Source: Gammaproteobacteria bacterium
GTDB lineage: Bacteria > Pseudomonadota > Gammaproteobacteria > Steroidobacterales > PWYM01
Assembly: GCA_003567475.1 (NCBI GenBank)
Contig: PWZL01000016.1
Location: 1-58,777, forward strand
Reading direction: 5' to 3'
DNA length: 58,777 bases
Part shown: one piece after another, positions 8,728-17,125 of the stretch
Layout: each line of letters opens with the position of its first letter
How positions within the stretch are numbered: the stretch's first letter is position 1
Notes under the pieces: model-generated
The model's input: the letters and a program-made list of their open reading frames with translations, nothing else
Databases searched by the model: none
Told to the model about the DNA's origin: nothing
Program-made: the position numbers and the translations under genes

Positions 8728-8757
8728 CGCATAGGTCCCCTGGTCAAGCGTGCGGAG

Positions 8758-9963
8758 TCAGGCGCCGTGCAGGCCGATCACGGAGATCGCTGCCACGTTG
8801 CGGATCGGGATGCCGCCTAGGTTATGCGTCAGTCCCAGTTTCGGTTGGGTCAGCTGCCGCGACCCTGCACGGCCGAGCAGCTGGAGATAGATTTCGTAGA
8901 CCATGCGCAGCCCCGAGGCGCCGATCGGATGGCCGAAGCACTTCAGTCCGCCGTCGATCTGGCAGGGAAGCTCGCCATCGGCGTCGTACACCCCGTCGAG
9001 GACGTCGCGAATGGCTGCCCCGCGGGGCGACAGACCCAGATCTTCCATGATCACCAGCTCGGTGATCGAGAAGCAGTCATGCACCTCGATCAGGTCGAGG
9101 TCGCGACGGGCATCGCGGATGCCGGCTTCCTCGTAAGCCCGCTTCGCGGCCAGCGGTGTCGTGAGGGTGTAGCTGCCGTCCCAGGACTCATGGCCCATTT
9201 CCACGCCGTTGGACGGTGCCAGCTGCAATGCCTTGACCGTGACCATATCGTCGCGGCGACCCAGGCTGCGTGCGATCTCGGGGGTGGTGACAATCGCGCA
9301 GGCCGCGCCGTCGCTCACACCGCAGCAGTCATACGTCCCCAGCGGAGAAGACACCATCGGTGCGTTCAGGATGTCTTCGATGGACGGCGTGTTGCGCAGA
9401 TGCGCCTTGGGGTTGTGACGGGCGTTCTGGTGACTCTTCCAGGAGACATGCGCCATCGCGCGCTTGAGTTCAGCCATGTCGATGCCATGGCGATTGGCAT
9501 AGGCGCTGGCCAGTTGGGCGAAGGCCCCGGGGGCCGTGCTGTTCGGCAGATAGAGGTCTTCGAAGGTGCCCTTGGTCCGCTCGGGCAGGCCCGCGTAGCC
9601 GGTGTCCTTGAGCTTCTCCACACCCATGGCCAGCGCGATGTCGCAGGCGCCGGCGGCAACGGCATACGTGGCGCCGCGTAGCGCCTCCGTGCCCGTGGCA
9701 CAGAGGTTTTCCACGCGGGTGACCGGGATGTTCGGCAGACGCAGTGCCATTGACAGCGGCAGGGCGGATTTGCCGGTGTTCTGCTCGTCGAAGAATACGC
9801 CCAGCCATGCCGCATCCACAGCGGATTTGTCGATACCGGCGTCGGTGACCGCCTCGGAAAACGCCTCGACCATCAGATCCTCATGGCCGCAATCCCAGCG
9901 CTCGCCAAAACGCGAACAGCCCATGCCGATGATCGCCACCTTGTCGCGGATGCCCTGCGCCAT
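8758..9963 (-). CDS. SCP2-type thiolase (acetyl-CoA acetyltransferase-like)
   Basis: This 401-residue thiolase-fold protein keeps the nucleophile Cys88 in ENLCATGTEAL and the histidine of GGLKCFGHPIGASG. The usual last motif with cysteine (CxGGG) is replaced by THNLGGIP, as in SCP2/Ltp-type thiolases. These cleave 3-ketoacyl-CoA or, with a DUF35 partner, act as retro-aldolases on steroid side chains. The gene upstream encodes a DUF35 domain and ends 5 bp before this start, so the two proteins probably form a complex. The start at 9963 is right after that stop; upstream residues in the same frame are antisense noise. Confidence 0.9.
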   Translation of the reverse strand: MAQGIRDKVAIIGMGCSRFGERWDCGHEDLMVEAFSEAVTDAGIDKSAVDAAWLGVFFDEQNTGKSALPLSMALRLPNIPVTRVENLCATGTEALRGATYAVAAGACDIALAMGVEKLKDTGYAGLPERTKGTFEDLYLPNSTAPGAFAQLASAYANRHGIDMAELKRAMAHVSWKSHQNARHNPKAHLRNTPSIEDILNAPMVSSPLGTYDCCGVSDGAACAIVTTPEIARSLGRRDDMVTVKALQLAPSNGVEMGHESWDGSYTLTTPLAAKRAYEEAGIRDARRDLDLIEVHDCFSITELVIMEDLGLSPRGAAIRDVLDGVYDADGELPCQIDGGLKCFGHPIGASGLRMVYEIYLQLLGRAGSRQLTQPKLGLTHNLGGIPIRNVAAISVIGLHGA

Positions 9964-9968
9964 CTCGT

Positions 9969-11405
9969 TCAGACGCTCCGAGCCGGGGCCGGCTTCCAGA
10001 AATACCGCGTGAAACCGCGTTTCTCGTCGATGTCCTTGATCCGGAAAACCATACGCAGCGGCGTGCCCACGCTCAGCTCGCCGGTTGCGAAGTCGGTGAA
10101 TTCCATCATCAGGCTGCCCCCCTCGGCGAAGCTCACGCTGCCATACATCAGCGGTGGTGATGGTGAATGGGCCTGCCAGTCTTCGGTGTAGGACTTCACC
10201 TGGGCACGACTGTCGGCGAATCGGTGCTCTTCCTGGGTGTCGATCGCACCGCAGTGCACGCATGCCCTGGTGCGGGGGAACTGCGCGGTACCGCAGGCGG
10301 TGCAACGTCCGCCGACAAAGGCGGTGATCGCGCGGCGCTTGCGGTAATACACCGACTGGGCTGTGCGTTTGTCGTGCTCGGCCCGCGCACCCCACTCCAT
10401 CTCCACCTGCCCGGTGAAAGACAGGTAGCGGAGGTACTCGGTTTCCTCGCGACGCAGCGACAGGTGGCCGGTGACGCCCAGTCCGCGCGGGGCTCTGGTG
10501 ATCGCGTCGGTCACGCGGAACAGCAGGGCGTCGGCGCCCTGGCCGAAGCCGAGGACCAGAATCACCTGTCCGGGGGAAGCCTCCTCGAGGGCGTGCACGA
10601 GCATCAGGAGCGGCTGTGCGCTGCCCGCGTGGCCGCAATTTGCCGCCAGGTCATCAGCCAGTCGTGAGGGGTCGACCCCGAGCCTGCGGCACACCGCCTG
10701 GCCGACGCGTACGGGACCAGGGAAAATCAGCGTGTCCACTGCGTCGGCACCCAGACCGGCATCGCTGAAGGCGCGGGCACACACCTCCGGCACCATCTTC
10801 AAATAGCCTTCATCGCGGATCCAGCGTTCCTCCAGCGGGTAGTCGTAGCGTTCGCCGCTGGCACGATAATGGTCGACCAGATCGCGTGCGAGGCTCGCGC
10901 CGCCCAGAAAGCCGGCGACCACAGCTTCGCCGTAGCCCAGATGCAATGCGGCTGCCGCATCGCCAAAGCGCAATTCGCCTGCGCTGCCAGCGCGTGCGAG
11001 ACGATGCTCGGAGGCGATCAGCAGGCCCGCGCGGGTCTGGCCGCGCAGACTTGCCAGCAGTGCCGAGGTTGCGCAGCGCAGACTGCCGCCGGTGTCGCGG
11101 GTCGCGACCGATTCCTCGAGGTCGAGTGCTGCGGCCACCAGGCCCGCGTTACTGCGATCAGCGAAAGGCAGGGTGGTGGAGGCCAGTTGGAGATCTGCGA
11201 GGACCGGCCGGGCGCCCTGCAGGCAGTCTCGACCGGCCTCGACGGCCATGGTCAGTGCGTCTTCGTCCCAGTTGCAGATCGCCCGTTCGCCGTGAGCCTG
11301 CTGCCTGAATCCAGGGTTCAGCCAGGCGGTCTGGGTGACGATGCGCGCGCGCGGCAGCCGCAGCAGAGGCACATAGGCGCCCCATCCGAGGATGCCGGGG
11401 GTCAC
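9969..11405 (-). CDS. HMG-CoA-synthase-like domain fused to a DUF35 zinc ribbon/OB-fold
   Basis: This is a 478-residue two-domain protein. Residues 1-330 have the thiolase-superfamily fold of HMG-CoA synthases (GWGAYVPLLRL start, NCGHAGSA with His259). Residues 365-470 are a DUF35 domain with a four-cysteine zinc ribbon (Cys368, 371, 382, 385) and an acyl-CoA-binding OB-fold. By my alignment the synthase nucleophile position in GGSLRCATSA holds Leu, with Cys111 shifted by two, so classical condensation is doubtful. Archaeal thiolase, HMGCS and DUF35 form a three-protein complex; here two of the three are fused next to the thiolase. The start is GTG at 11405 with GAGGG upstream; a TTG at 11423 is the alternative. 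Confidence 0.85.
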   Translation of the reverse strand: MTPGILGWGAYVPLLRLPRARIVTQTAWLNPGFRQQAHGERAICNWDEDALTMAVEAGRDCLQGARPVLADLQLASTTLPFADRSNAGLVAAALDLEESVATRDTGGSLRCATSALLASLRGQTRAGLLIASEHRLARAGSAGELRFGDAAAALHLGYGEAVVAGFLGGASLARDLVDHYRASGERYDYPLEERWIRDEGYLKMVPEVCARAFSDAGLGADAVDTLIFPGPVRVGQAVCRRLGVDPSRLADDLAANCGHAGSAQPLLMLVHALEEASPGQVILVLGFGQGADALLFRVTDAITRAPRGLGVTGHLSLRREETEYLRYLSFTGQVEMEWGARAEHDKRTAQSVYYRKRRAITAFVGGRCTACGTAQFPRTRACVHCGAIDTQEEHRFADSRAQVKSYTEDWQAHSPSPPLMYGSVSFAEGGSLMMEFTDFATGELSVGTPLRMVFRIKDIDEKRGFTRYFWKPAPARSV

Positions 11406-11409
11406 GGGC

Positions 11410-12621
11410 TCAGCCCTCGACAAAATCGTGCAGCACGGGCGTGACCCGCAGCGGTTCGGGTACCCGTTCCCGACCGATCCGCCGGTCGAGTTCTTCGTGC
11501 CAGTGGTAGATCCGGCGCTCCTGGTAGTTCAGGGGCATCCCCTTGAACCCCGGAGATTCCACGGACTTCTGGATTTGCGGGGCGAACTGCGTGTCTTCCT
11601 CGAGAATACGCTCGAAGTTCGCGATGCGGGTCTCCCAGAGCGCCGGGGGCTCGCCGTCACCCCAGTCGGGGGCGAACCAGTGGCACTCGATGCGCATGCT
11701 GCGGGGCCCCGTGGGCCAGAACAGCAGAAACGGCATGCCGGAGTCGGCCATGGGCGTGACCAGGTTAGGGTAGAGGTTGAACGAAGGATTGTTTTTCGCG
11801 AACAGCTCATCGACCGAGGGAATCTGCTTCATGCCCACCGTCCCCGGATCGACCCAATCCGGCCGGCGGTTGGGGGTGAGCATCAACGAGTGGCCGTTTT
11901 TCCACAACACGATCTTCGAGCCGCGGTGATCGAGGAAGCGGTCGACGGTGTGCTGGTGGATGGACTTCAGGTGATAGACCTCCAGGAAGGCATCCATCAG
12001 CACCTTGACGTTGCACTCGACGTCCACCCCGTCTTTCTTCACGAACCGGATGTTGTCGATGTCGTACTGCGCGAAATACTCGGGAATCGGCCCGAGATGC
12101 TCCAGCAGAGGTTCGGCGTCGGGATCCTCGTTGATGAAGATCCAGTTGCCCAGCTGTTCACAGCGAACCTCGATGAGTCCTCTGCGGTGCATGTCCAGGC
12201 CAACGAAATCGCGCTTGTCACGCAGGTTGATCAGCTTGCCTTCGAAGTCATAGGTCCAGCCGTGATACCCGCAGACCAGTCCCCGGGTGTGACCGCAGGC
12301 CTCCTTCACCAGCGGGCCACCACGGTGACGGCAGGTGTTGTAGAACGCGCGGACCTTCAGATCCTTGCCGCGAATCAGGAAAATCGGGCTGCCGGTCCTG
12401 GTGAACATCAGGAAACTGCCCGGTTCCGGCAGCTCGTCGGCGTGTCCGGCATACAGCCAGGAGCGCTTCCAGAGCTGTGCGTCTTCCAGCGCGAGGAACT
12501 GCGGGTCCACATAACGCCCGCCGGGGATGTCCGGCAGCTGCGGGAAATGTTCCGGAGGACCGGAGCGGTTGCGCTCGTACTCCATACCCTCGCGGAGATG
12601 GTCTGTGATGGCTGCTTCCAT
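11410..12621 (-). CDS. Rieske non-heme iron oxygenase, alpha subunit
   Basis: This is a 403-residue oxygenase. The Rieske ligands are Cys97, His99, Cys117 and His120 (CRHRGG ... CGYHGW); the catalytic iron is held by Asp210, His217 and His222 (DAFLEVYHLKSIH). It is more distant from the other two Rieske oxygenases of the window than they are from each other. No beta subunit is adjacent. It is the first gene of an operon with the HMGS-DUF35 fusion, thiolase and SDR. The start at 12621 (MEAAITDH) is chosen because upstream residues in the frame are Arg/Pro-rich noise; 12585 is an alternative. Operator copy C and a TATACT -10 lie upstream. Confidence 0.92.
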   Translation of the reverse strand: MEAAITDHLREGMEYERNRSGPPEHFPQLPDIPGGRYVDPQFLALEDAQLWKRSWLYAGHADELPEPGSFLMFTRTGSPIFLIRGKDLKVRAFYNTCRHRGGPLVKEACGHTRGLVCGYHGWTYDFEGKLINLRDKRDFVGLDMHRRGLIEVRCEQLGNWIFINEDPDAEPLLEHLGPIPEYFAQYDIDNIRFVKKDGVDVECNVKVLMDAFLEVYHLKSIHQHTVDRFLDHRGSKIVLWKNGHSLMLTPNRRPDWVDPGTVGMKQIPSVDELFAKNNPSFNLYPNLVTPMADSGMPFLLFWPTGPRSMRIECHWFAPDWGDGEPPALWETRIANFERILEEDTQFAPQIQKSVESPGFKGMPLNYQERRIYHWHEELDRRIGRERVPEPLRVTPVLHDFVEG

Positions 12622-12770
12622 GGCGGTCTGCGTCCCGGGGTCTGACTGATGACGGGTGGCCGCACGCGGCGGAGTCGGGACGTCCCTGTCCCCATCGCGG
12701 CGCACCTGGCGGGGCGGCAACGACGTGCTGCCTCTCGGCGTCACTCGGGAGCGCCTCGGACAGACTGTAG

Positions 12771-12776
12771 AGTATA
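12771..12776 (-). promoter_or_regulatory. -10 element (TATACT) of the Rieske/HMGS-DUF35/thiolase operon
   Basis: On the minus strand TATACT lies exactly 20 bp beyond operator copy C and about 150 bp before the Rieske start. The same hexamer at the same 20-bp distance occurs beyond operator copy E (52146-52151). Confidence 0.5.
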
Positions 12777-12796
12777 GGCATACGCCCACTCAAAAG

Positions 12797-12814
12797 AAAC
12801 AATCGTGACTGTTT
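12797..12814. promoter_or_regulatory. Operator copy C (recurrent 18-bp palindrome)
   Basis: AAACAATCGTGACTGTTT matches the consensus at 16 of 18 positions. It lies between the minus-strand Rieske operon and the plus-strand GST-like gene, and could control both. CATACT at 12833-12838, 18 bp to the right, is a possible -10 for the GST-like gene. Confidence 0.7.
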
Positions 12815-12893
12815 TTTTAGGCAGGTGCGTGGCATACTCGCGCGACTCCGGCGGTCGGCCGGTCGTCAAGCTAAACCGCACCGGGGGCTGTGT

Positions 12894-13808
12894 ATGCCGA
12901 CGCCGATACTCCATCAGTTCGACCTCTCGCCTTTTGCGGAGAAAGCCCGTCTGGCCTTCGGCCTGAAAGGGCTGGCCTGGTCTGCCGTCGATATCCCGAT
13001 GATCATGCCCAAGCCCATGCTCACGGGGCTCACCGGCGGGTATCGCAAGACGCCGGTCATGCAACTCGGCGCCAACATCTACTGCGACACCCGCCGGATC
13101 GCTCTGGAACTCGAACGCCTGCAGCCCGACCCTTCGCTGTTCCCCACGGGTGATGTCGGCCTGGGCCTGGCCCTGTCGCACTGGAGCGATACGGCGTTCT
13201 TCGAGCCGGGCGCGGGGTTGTCGATGGGCACCAATGATGAACTTCCCGAATCGCTGCTGGCCGACCGCAAGGCTTTCTTCGAGTTCATGGACTTCGCTCG
13301 GCTCCGTGAGGAGATCCCGCATCTGCTCACGCAGTTGCGGGCCCAGGCGAGCCTGGTCGACCGGCAGCTGGCTGACGGCCGGCGGTTCATGACCGGAGAG
13401 GTGCCCGGCTGGGTCGACATCTGCGCCTACTTTCCGCTGTGGATGGCGCGCGGTTTTCTGGTGCATGCGGAGAAAATCCTGGCGCCGCTGACGCGGCTCC
13501 CGGACTGGGAGGCGCGCGTCAAGGCCTTGGGGCAGGGGCGCCGTGACACCATCGACGCCGACGCCGCCTGGGCCGAAGCGCGCGCGGCCGAGCCGGTGGT
13601 GGGCGGCCATGTCGATCCTGACGATCCGCTGGGGCTGACAGCCGGTGAGCGCGTGCGCGTTGCCGCCGACGACTATGGCCGCGATCCCGTGGAGGGGGAA
13701 CTGCTTGTGCTTGATATCGATGAGGTGGTGGTGTTGCGCGAGACCCGGGAGCTGGGACGCATCGCCGTGCACTTCCCGCGTATGGGCTATCGCGTCACCG
13801 CCGCCTGA
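12894..13808 (+). CDS. Glutathione S-transferase-like protein with a C-terminal extension
   Basis: This 304-residue protein begins with a thioredoxin-like GST N-terminal domain (LHQFDLSPFAEKARLAF, then YRKTPVMQLG for the cis-Pro loop) and a helical C-terminal domain to about residue 215. A further stretch (about 235-304) looks like a small beta-rich domain with LGLTAGERVRV and VEGELLVLD, unusual for GSTs. Such proteins may handle glutathione adducts of reactive catabolic intermediates, or serve as isomerases. It is divergent from the Rieske operon and shares operator copy C, which supports a catabolic role. The ATG at 12894 fits the GST fold start; no strong ribosome-binding site is visible. 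Confidence 0.8.
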   Translation: MPTPILHQFDLSPFAEKARLAFGLKGLAWSAVDIPMIMPKPMLTGLTGGYRKTPVMQLGANIYCDTRRIALELERLQPDPSLFPTGDVGLGLALSHWSDTAFFEPGAGLSMGTNDELPESLLADRKAFFEFMDFARLREEIPHLLTQLRAQASLVDRQLADGRRFMTGEVPGWVDICAYFPLWMARGFLVHAEKILAPLTRLPDWEARVKALGQGRRDTIDADAAWAEARAAEPVVGGHVDPDDPLGLTAGERVRVAADDYGRDPVEGELLVLDIDEVVVLRETRELGRIAVHFPRMGYRVTAA

Positions 13809-13840
13809 GTCGGCTCGAAGGCTCTGCGATGCGCCAGCGG

Positions 13841-15025
13841 CTAGACCACGCGCGCGGCCCGCAGAGCGGCGATCTCCGCTTCGCCGTAACCGAGTTCGTC
13901 CAGAATGGCATCAGTGTGCTCACCGAGTCGTGGCGGCCCCTGGCGGATGCCCGCGGGCAGCGACGAGAACTTCACCGGGATATCGGCCACCGGGGCCGGG
14001 CGAGGCAGCCCGGGGAACGCCACGCCCTGCAGCCAGCCCATGGCCGCCACTTGCGGATTGTCCAGCGCCTGTTGCAGATCGAGCACCGGGCCGCAGGGAA
14101 TCCCGGCGCGCCCGAGCGCCTCCAGCGCCTCGCTGCTGCTGCGCTCGCCACACCACTGCGCCATGCGCCCGCAGAGGACATCCCGATGGTCGCCGCGCCC
14201 CTGATCGGTGAGGAACCGCGGGTCGGTGATCCAGTCAGGCTCGCCGACGAGTTCGCACCATCGGCGAAACAGCGCGCCGCCGACCGTGTGGGTGAGAATG
14301 TGTCCGTCGCGCGTGGCGAAGACGTCGGATGGCGCGGAGGTCTGCACACGGTTGCCGGTGGGGGCACGGTTGGGCGCGGCCACCCCCTGCTCGATCAGGT
14401 GGGAGTTGAACACCGCCAGTGCCGTGGCAAGCAGCGAGGTCTCGACGTGCTGGCCTTCACCGGTGCGCTCGCGATGCATCAGCGCGGCCAGCGTGCCGAA
14501 GGCCGAGAGCACAGCGGTGGCGTAATCGACGTAAGGCGCTGCGGCTTTGACTGGCTGCTGCGGCGTGCCGGACATGAACATCGCGCCCGACATCGCCTGG
14601 CCGACGCCGTCGAAACCACCGCGCTCGGCGTCGGGGCCCTCAGCGCCGAAAGCCGTCTGTGTGGCCAGGATGATGTCGGCACGGATGGCCTTGAGGCTTG
14701 CATAGTCCAGACCCATGCGCGTCAGCCCCGCCGGCGTGAGGTTGGCCACCACCACGTCGGCGGTGGCCACGAGCCGGGTGAGGATCTCGCGGCCCTCGGG
14801 CTTGAGCGGGTTGAGCGTCATGCCGCGTTTGTTGCAGGCGGTCTGCAGGAACACACCGCCCTCGCCGGACCCAGCCAGCGGCGCGATGTAGCGGTCCTCT
14901 CCGCCGTCGAGTTTTTCGATACGGATGACTTCCGCGCCGAGATGGCCCAGCAGCGTGGCGCAATAGGGACCAGCGACGTAACGGCCGAAATCGAGCACTC
15001 TGAGACGCGAGAAATCGAGACTCAT
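13841..15025 (-). CDS. CaiB/BaiF family (class III) CoA-transferase
   Basis: This is a 394-residue class III CoA-transferase. It has the N-terminal VLDFGRYVAGPYCATLLGHLGAEVIRIE stretch typical of the family (quoted in parts: VLDFGRY, GAEVIRIEK) and the catalytic aspartate Asp139 in GGFDGVGQAMSG. It transfers CoA between organic acids, forming the acyl-CoA needed for beta-oxidation. It follows an alpha/beta hydrolase gene with 15 bp between, in the same direction, and both diverge from an acyl-CoA dehydrogenase. Specificity within the family (formyl, crotonobetaine, succinyl, bile-acid types) cannot be read from sequence alone. Confidence 0.92.
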   Translation of the reverse strand: MSLDFSRLRVLDFGRYVAGPYCATLLGHLGAEVIRIEKLDGGEDRYIAPLAGSGEGGVFLQTACNKRGMTLNPLKPEGREILTRLVATADVVVANLTPAGLTRMGLDYASLKAIRADIILATQTAFGAEGPDAERGGFDGVGQAMSGAMFMSGTPQQPVKAAAPYVDYATAVLSAFGTLAALMHRERTGEGQHVETSLLATALAVFNSHLIEQGVAAPNRAPTGNRVQTSAPSDVFATRDGHILTHTVGGALFRRWCELVGEPDWITDPRFLTDQGRGDHRDVLCGRMAQWCGERSSSEALEALGRAGIPCGPVLDLQQALDNPQVAAMGWLQGVAFPGLPRPAPVADIPVKFSSLPAGIRQGPPRLGEHTDAILDELGYGEAEIAALRAARVV

Positions 15026-15040
15026 GCGCCTGTTCCTGGA

Positions 15041-15844
15041 TCAGTGTCTGGCCAGCCATGGCAAGAGGATTTCGCAGAACGCGATTTTTTCCTCTTTGCC
15101 GGCCACCACGTGGGCCACGTCTTCCATCAGCACCCCTTCGGCGTCCGGGATCAGTTCCTCGATCGGCCGCGTGGTGCGCGGGCTGGTGACCAGGTCCTGG
15201 CCGGCATGAATCACCAGCGTCGGACACTTGACCTGGCCGAGCCGGTCCCGCACGTCGTGTTCGATGCAGGCGCTGACGAAGCGCTCATGGGCCTGCAGGC
15301 GCCCGTTGAGTTCTTTCCAGCCGCCGTCGGGGCCAAGCAACTTGCCCTTGTTGGTGTTGTAGTACTCCGGCTTGAACGACATCACCGTGACGAACCGCTG
15401 GAAGGCCTCGAACCCGGAGTCGCGGTGGACGGTGGCGAAGAGTTCCAGTTGGTCGCGGAGGAAATCGTCGCAGTGTGTCCACGCGCCCATGTTGATCATC
15501 GAGCGCACCAGGTCGGGGCGCTGGATGGCGACCTCCTGGGAGATGCATGCGCCGATGCCGACCAAGCCGATGAAGTGCACGTGGCTCCAGCCCAGATGGT
15601 CGAGCAGCGCGATCACGTCCTGTGCATGGAGGTTCATGGTCGGCGGGACGGAGAGATCGTCGGTGGACTCACCGATGCCCCGGTAGTCGATCAGCAGCAC
15701 CGTGTAACGGTCGGTGAGGCCGCGCGCCAGGTTGCGTTCGCCCCCGTGGCAGAACGTGCCCCAGCCGCCCATGCAGATCGCGGGGTCGCCGCTGCCGTGC
15801 AGCTCGTAGTACATGTCGTGGCCGTTGATGTGCGCAATGGGCAT
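15041..15844 (-). CDS. Alpha/beta-hydrolase-fold protein lacking the nucleophile serine
   Basis: This is a 267-residue alpha/beta hydrolase-fold protein with the usual landmarks: GGWGTFCHGG oxyanion region, LLIDYRGIGES, and a late histidine in AHVVAGKEEK. The nucleophile elbow, normally GxSxG, reads GLVGIGAC (residues 93-100), so no Ser, Cys or Asp sits at the expected position. It might be a catalytically altered or cofactor-independent member, a lyase, or a non-enzymatic binder. It precedes the CoA-transferase in a two-gene unit. The reading is unambiguous in the DNA around 15545-15570. Confidence 0.8.
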   Translation of the reverse strand: MPIAHINGHDMYYELHGSGDPAICMGGWGTFCHGGERNLARGLTDRYTVLLIDYRGIGESTDDLSVPPTMNLHAQDVIALLDHLGWSHVHFIGLVGIGACISQEVAIQRPDLVRSMINMGAWTHCDDFLRDQLELFATVHRDSGFEAFQRFVTVMSFKPEYYNTNKGKLLGPDGGWKELNGRLQAHERFVSACIEHDVRDRLGQVKCPTLVIHAGQDLVTSPRTTRPIEELIPDAEGVLMEDVAHVVAGKEEKIAFCEILLPWLARH

Positions 15845-15931
15845 GATGACTCAGCTCCGCTAATGTCCGGTCAGGGAGCAGGCAAGCTACACACCCCGCG
15901 GGGGGCTTGCAATCACAAGAGGAGAAGGTAG

Positions 15932-17092
15932 ATGGATTTCCAGTTGTCCGAGGAGCAGAGGGAACTGCAGCAGGCGGCCCGCAAGTACGCGCGCGAGCGA
16001 TTGCCGAAGATCGCCGAGCAGATCGAGCGCACCGGCGAGCCGCCGTCACATGAACTGGTGCGCGAGTTCGCCGAACTGGGCTTCCTCGGCATCAATATTC
16101 CGCAACAGTACGGGGGCATGGGATTAGGGAATCTCGAGGCGCTGATCATTCTGGAGGAGTTTGCACAGATCTCCTCGGCCGTGGCGTTCCCGGTGTTCGA
16201 GTCCTGTGTAGGCCCGGTGCGGGCGATCGAGCGCTTCGGCAGCGAGGCGCTGCGCCAGCGGGTGGTGCCGGGGGTCTGCCGCGGTGAGCTGATCGTGGCG
16301 GTGTCGATGTCCGAGCCGCAGGCTGGCTCGGCGCTGACCGATCTGAAAACCACGGCCGAGCTGCGTGGCGATACCGTGGTGGTCAATGGGACCAAGCGCT
16401 GGTGCTCCGGAGGCGGCCATGCGGACGGCTACGTCGTGTACTGCCGGATGTCCGCAGACCCGGGTGCTCGCGGCATCGGCGCGGTCTATATCGAAAAGGA
16501 CCGGGCCGGGCTGACCTTCGGTGCCCAGGAGGCGCTGATGGGCTTCCGCGGGGTGCCTTCTTCGGACCTCTACCTCGACGGGGTCGAGTTGCCGGTGGAC
16601 AACATCATCGTGCCCGCGGGCGGATTCCGCAAGCTGATGGAGGCCTTTGACCTGGAGCGCTGCGGCAATGCCACGATGGCCCTCGGTCAGGCTTCCGGCG
16701 CGCTGGAAGACGTCCTGTCCTATGTCCAGGAGCGAGAGCAGTTCGGCAAGCCGATCGTCGATTTCCAGGCCGTGCAGCTGAAGCTCGCAGAGATGAAGAT
16801 GCGCGTCGATGCGGCGCGGCTGCTGATCTGGCGGGCGGCGAGCAACGCCCAGGAGGGTCTGCCCAGCGTGCTTGAGTCCTCGGTGGCCAAGTGTTTCGCC
16901 AATGAGATTGCCCGCGAGGTGACCGGCGATGCCGTGCAGCTCATGGGCGGCTACGGCTACTCCAAGGACTACCCGATGGAGCGACGGTTGCGTGATGCCT
17001 GGGGCTGGGGCATCGCCGGCGGGGCGGTCGACATTCAGAAGACCAACATCGCCTCCGCGCTGGTCGGTCGGCGTTTCGATCAGCGCCGTTAG
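15932..17092 (+). CDS. Acyl-CoA dehydrogenase
   Basis: This 386-residue FAD-dependent acyl-CoA dehydrogenase shows the family signatures VSMSEPQAGS (FAD/substrate loop), REQFGKPIVDFQAVQ, and MGGYGYSKDYPMERRLRDA. The C-terminal catalytic glutamate of most members is missing (WGWGIAGGAVDIQ), but Glu242 in FDLER matches the alternative base position of isovaleryl-CoA-dehydrogenase-type enzymes, so the protein is probably active. It introduces a double bond in a branched or cyclic acyl-CoA. A strong AGGAGAAGG ribosome-binding site precedes the ATG. It is divergent from the hydrolase/CoA-transferase pair, with 87 bp between. Confidence 0.9.
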   Translation: MDFQLSEEQRELQQAARKYARERLPKIAEQIERTGEPPSHELVREFAELGFLGINIPQQYGGMGLGNLEALIILEEFAQISSAVAFPVFESCVGPVRAIERFGSEALRQRVVPGVCRGELIVAVSMSEPQAGSALTDLKTTAELRGDTVVVNGTKRWCSGGGHADGYVVYCRMSADPGARGIGAVYIEKDRAGLTFGAQEALMGFRGVPSSDLYLDGVELPVDNIIVPAGGFRKLMEAFDLERCGNATMALGQASGALEDVLSYVQEREQFGKPIVDFQAVQLKLAEMKMRVDAARLLIWRAASNAQEGLPSVLESSVAKCFANEIAREVTGDAVQLMGGYGYSKDYPMERRLRDAWGWGIAGGAVDIQKTNIASALVGRRFDQRR

Positions 17093-17125
17093 CGGCGCCG
17101 CCGATCGGCGCGTGGGCGGCGGCCG

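Noticed and set aside
15908-15921. CTTGCAATCACAAG upstream of the acyl-CoA dehydrogenase as an operator
   Set aside because: The arms are only four bases long with an unrelated 6-base spacer, and it overlaps the ribosome-binding region; chance is likely.
13829-15931. A 700-residue open frame on the plus strand across the CoA-transferase and hydrolase genes
   Set aside because: It is antisense to two well-conserved minus-strand genes with family motifs; its translation is a His/Gln/Arg-rich mix without any motif, as expected from high-GC DNA.
15932-17092. Acyl-CoA dehydrogenase apparently without its catalytic glutamate (IAGGAVDIQ)
   Set aside because: Glu242 in FDLER fits the alternative base position known in isovaleryl-CoA-dehydrogenase-type enzymes, so the enzyme need not be inactive.
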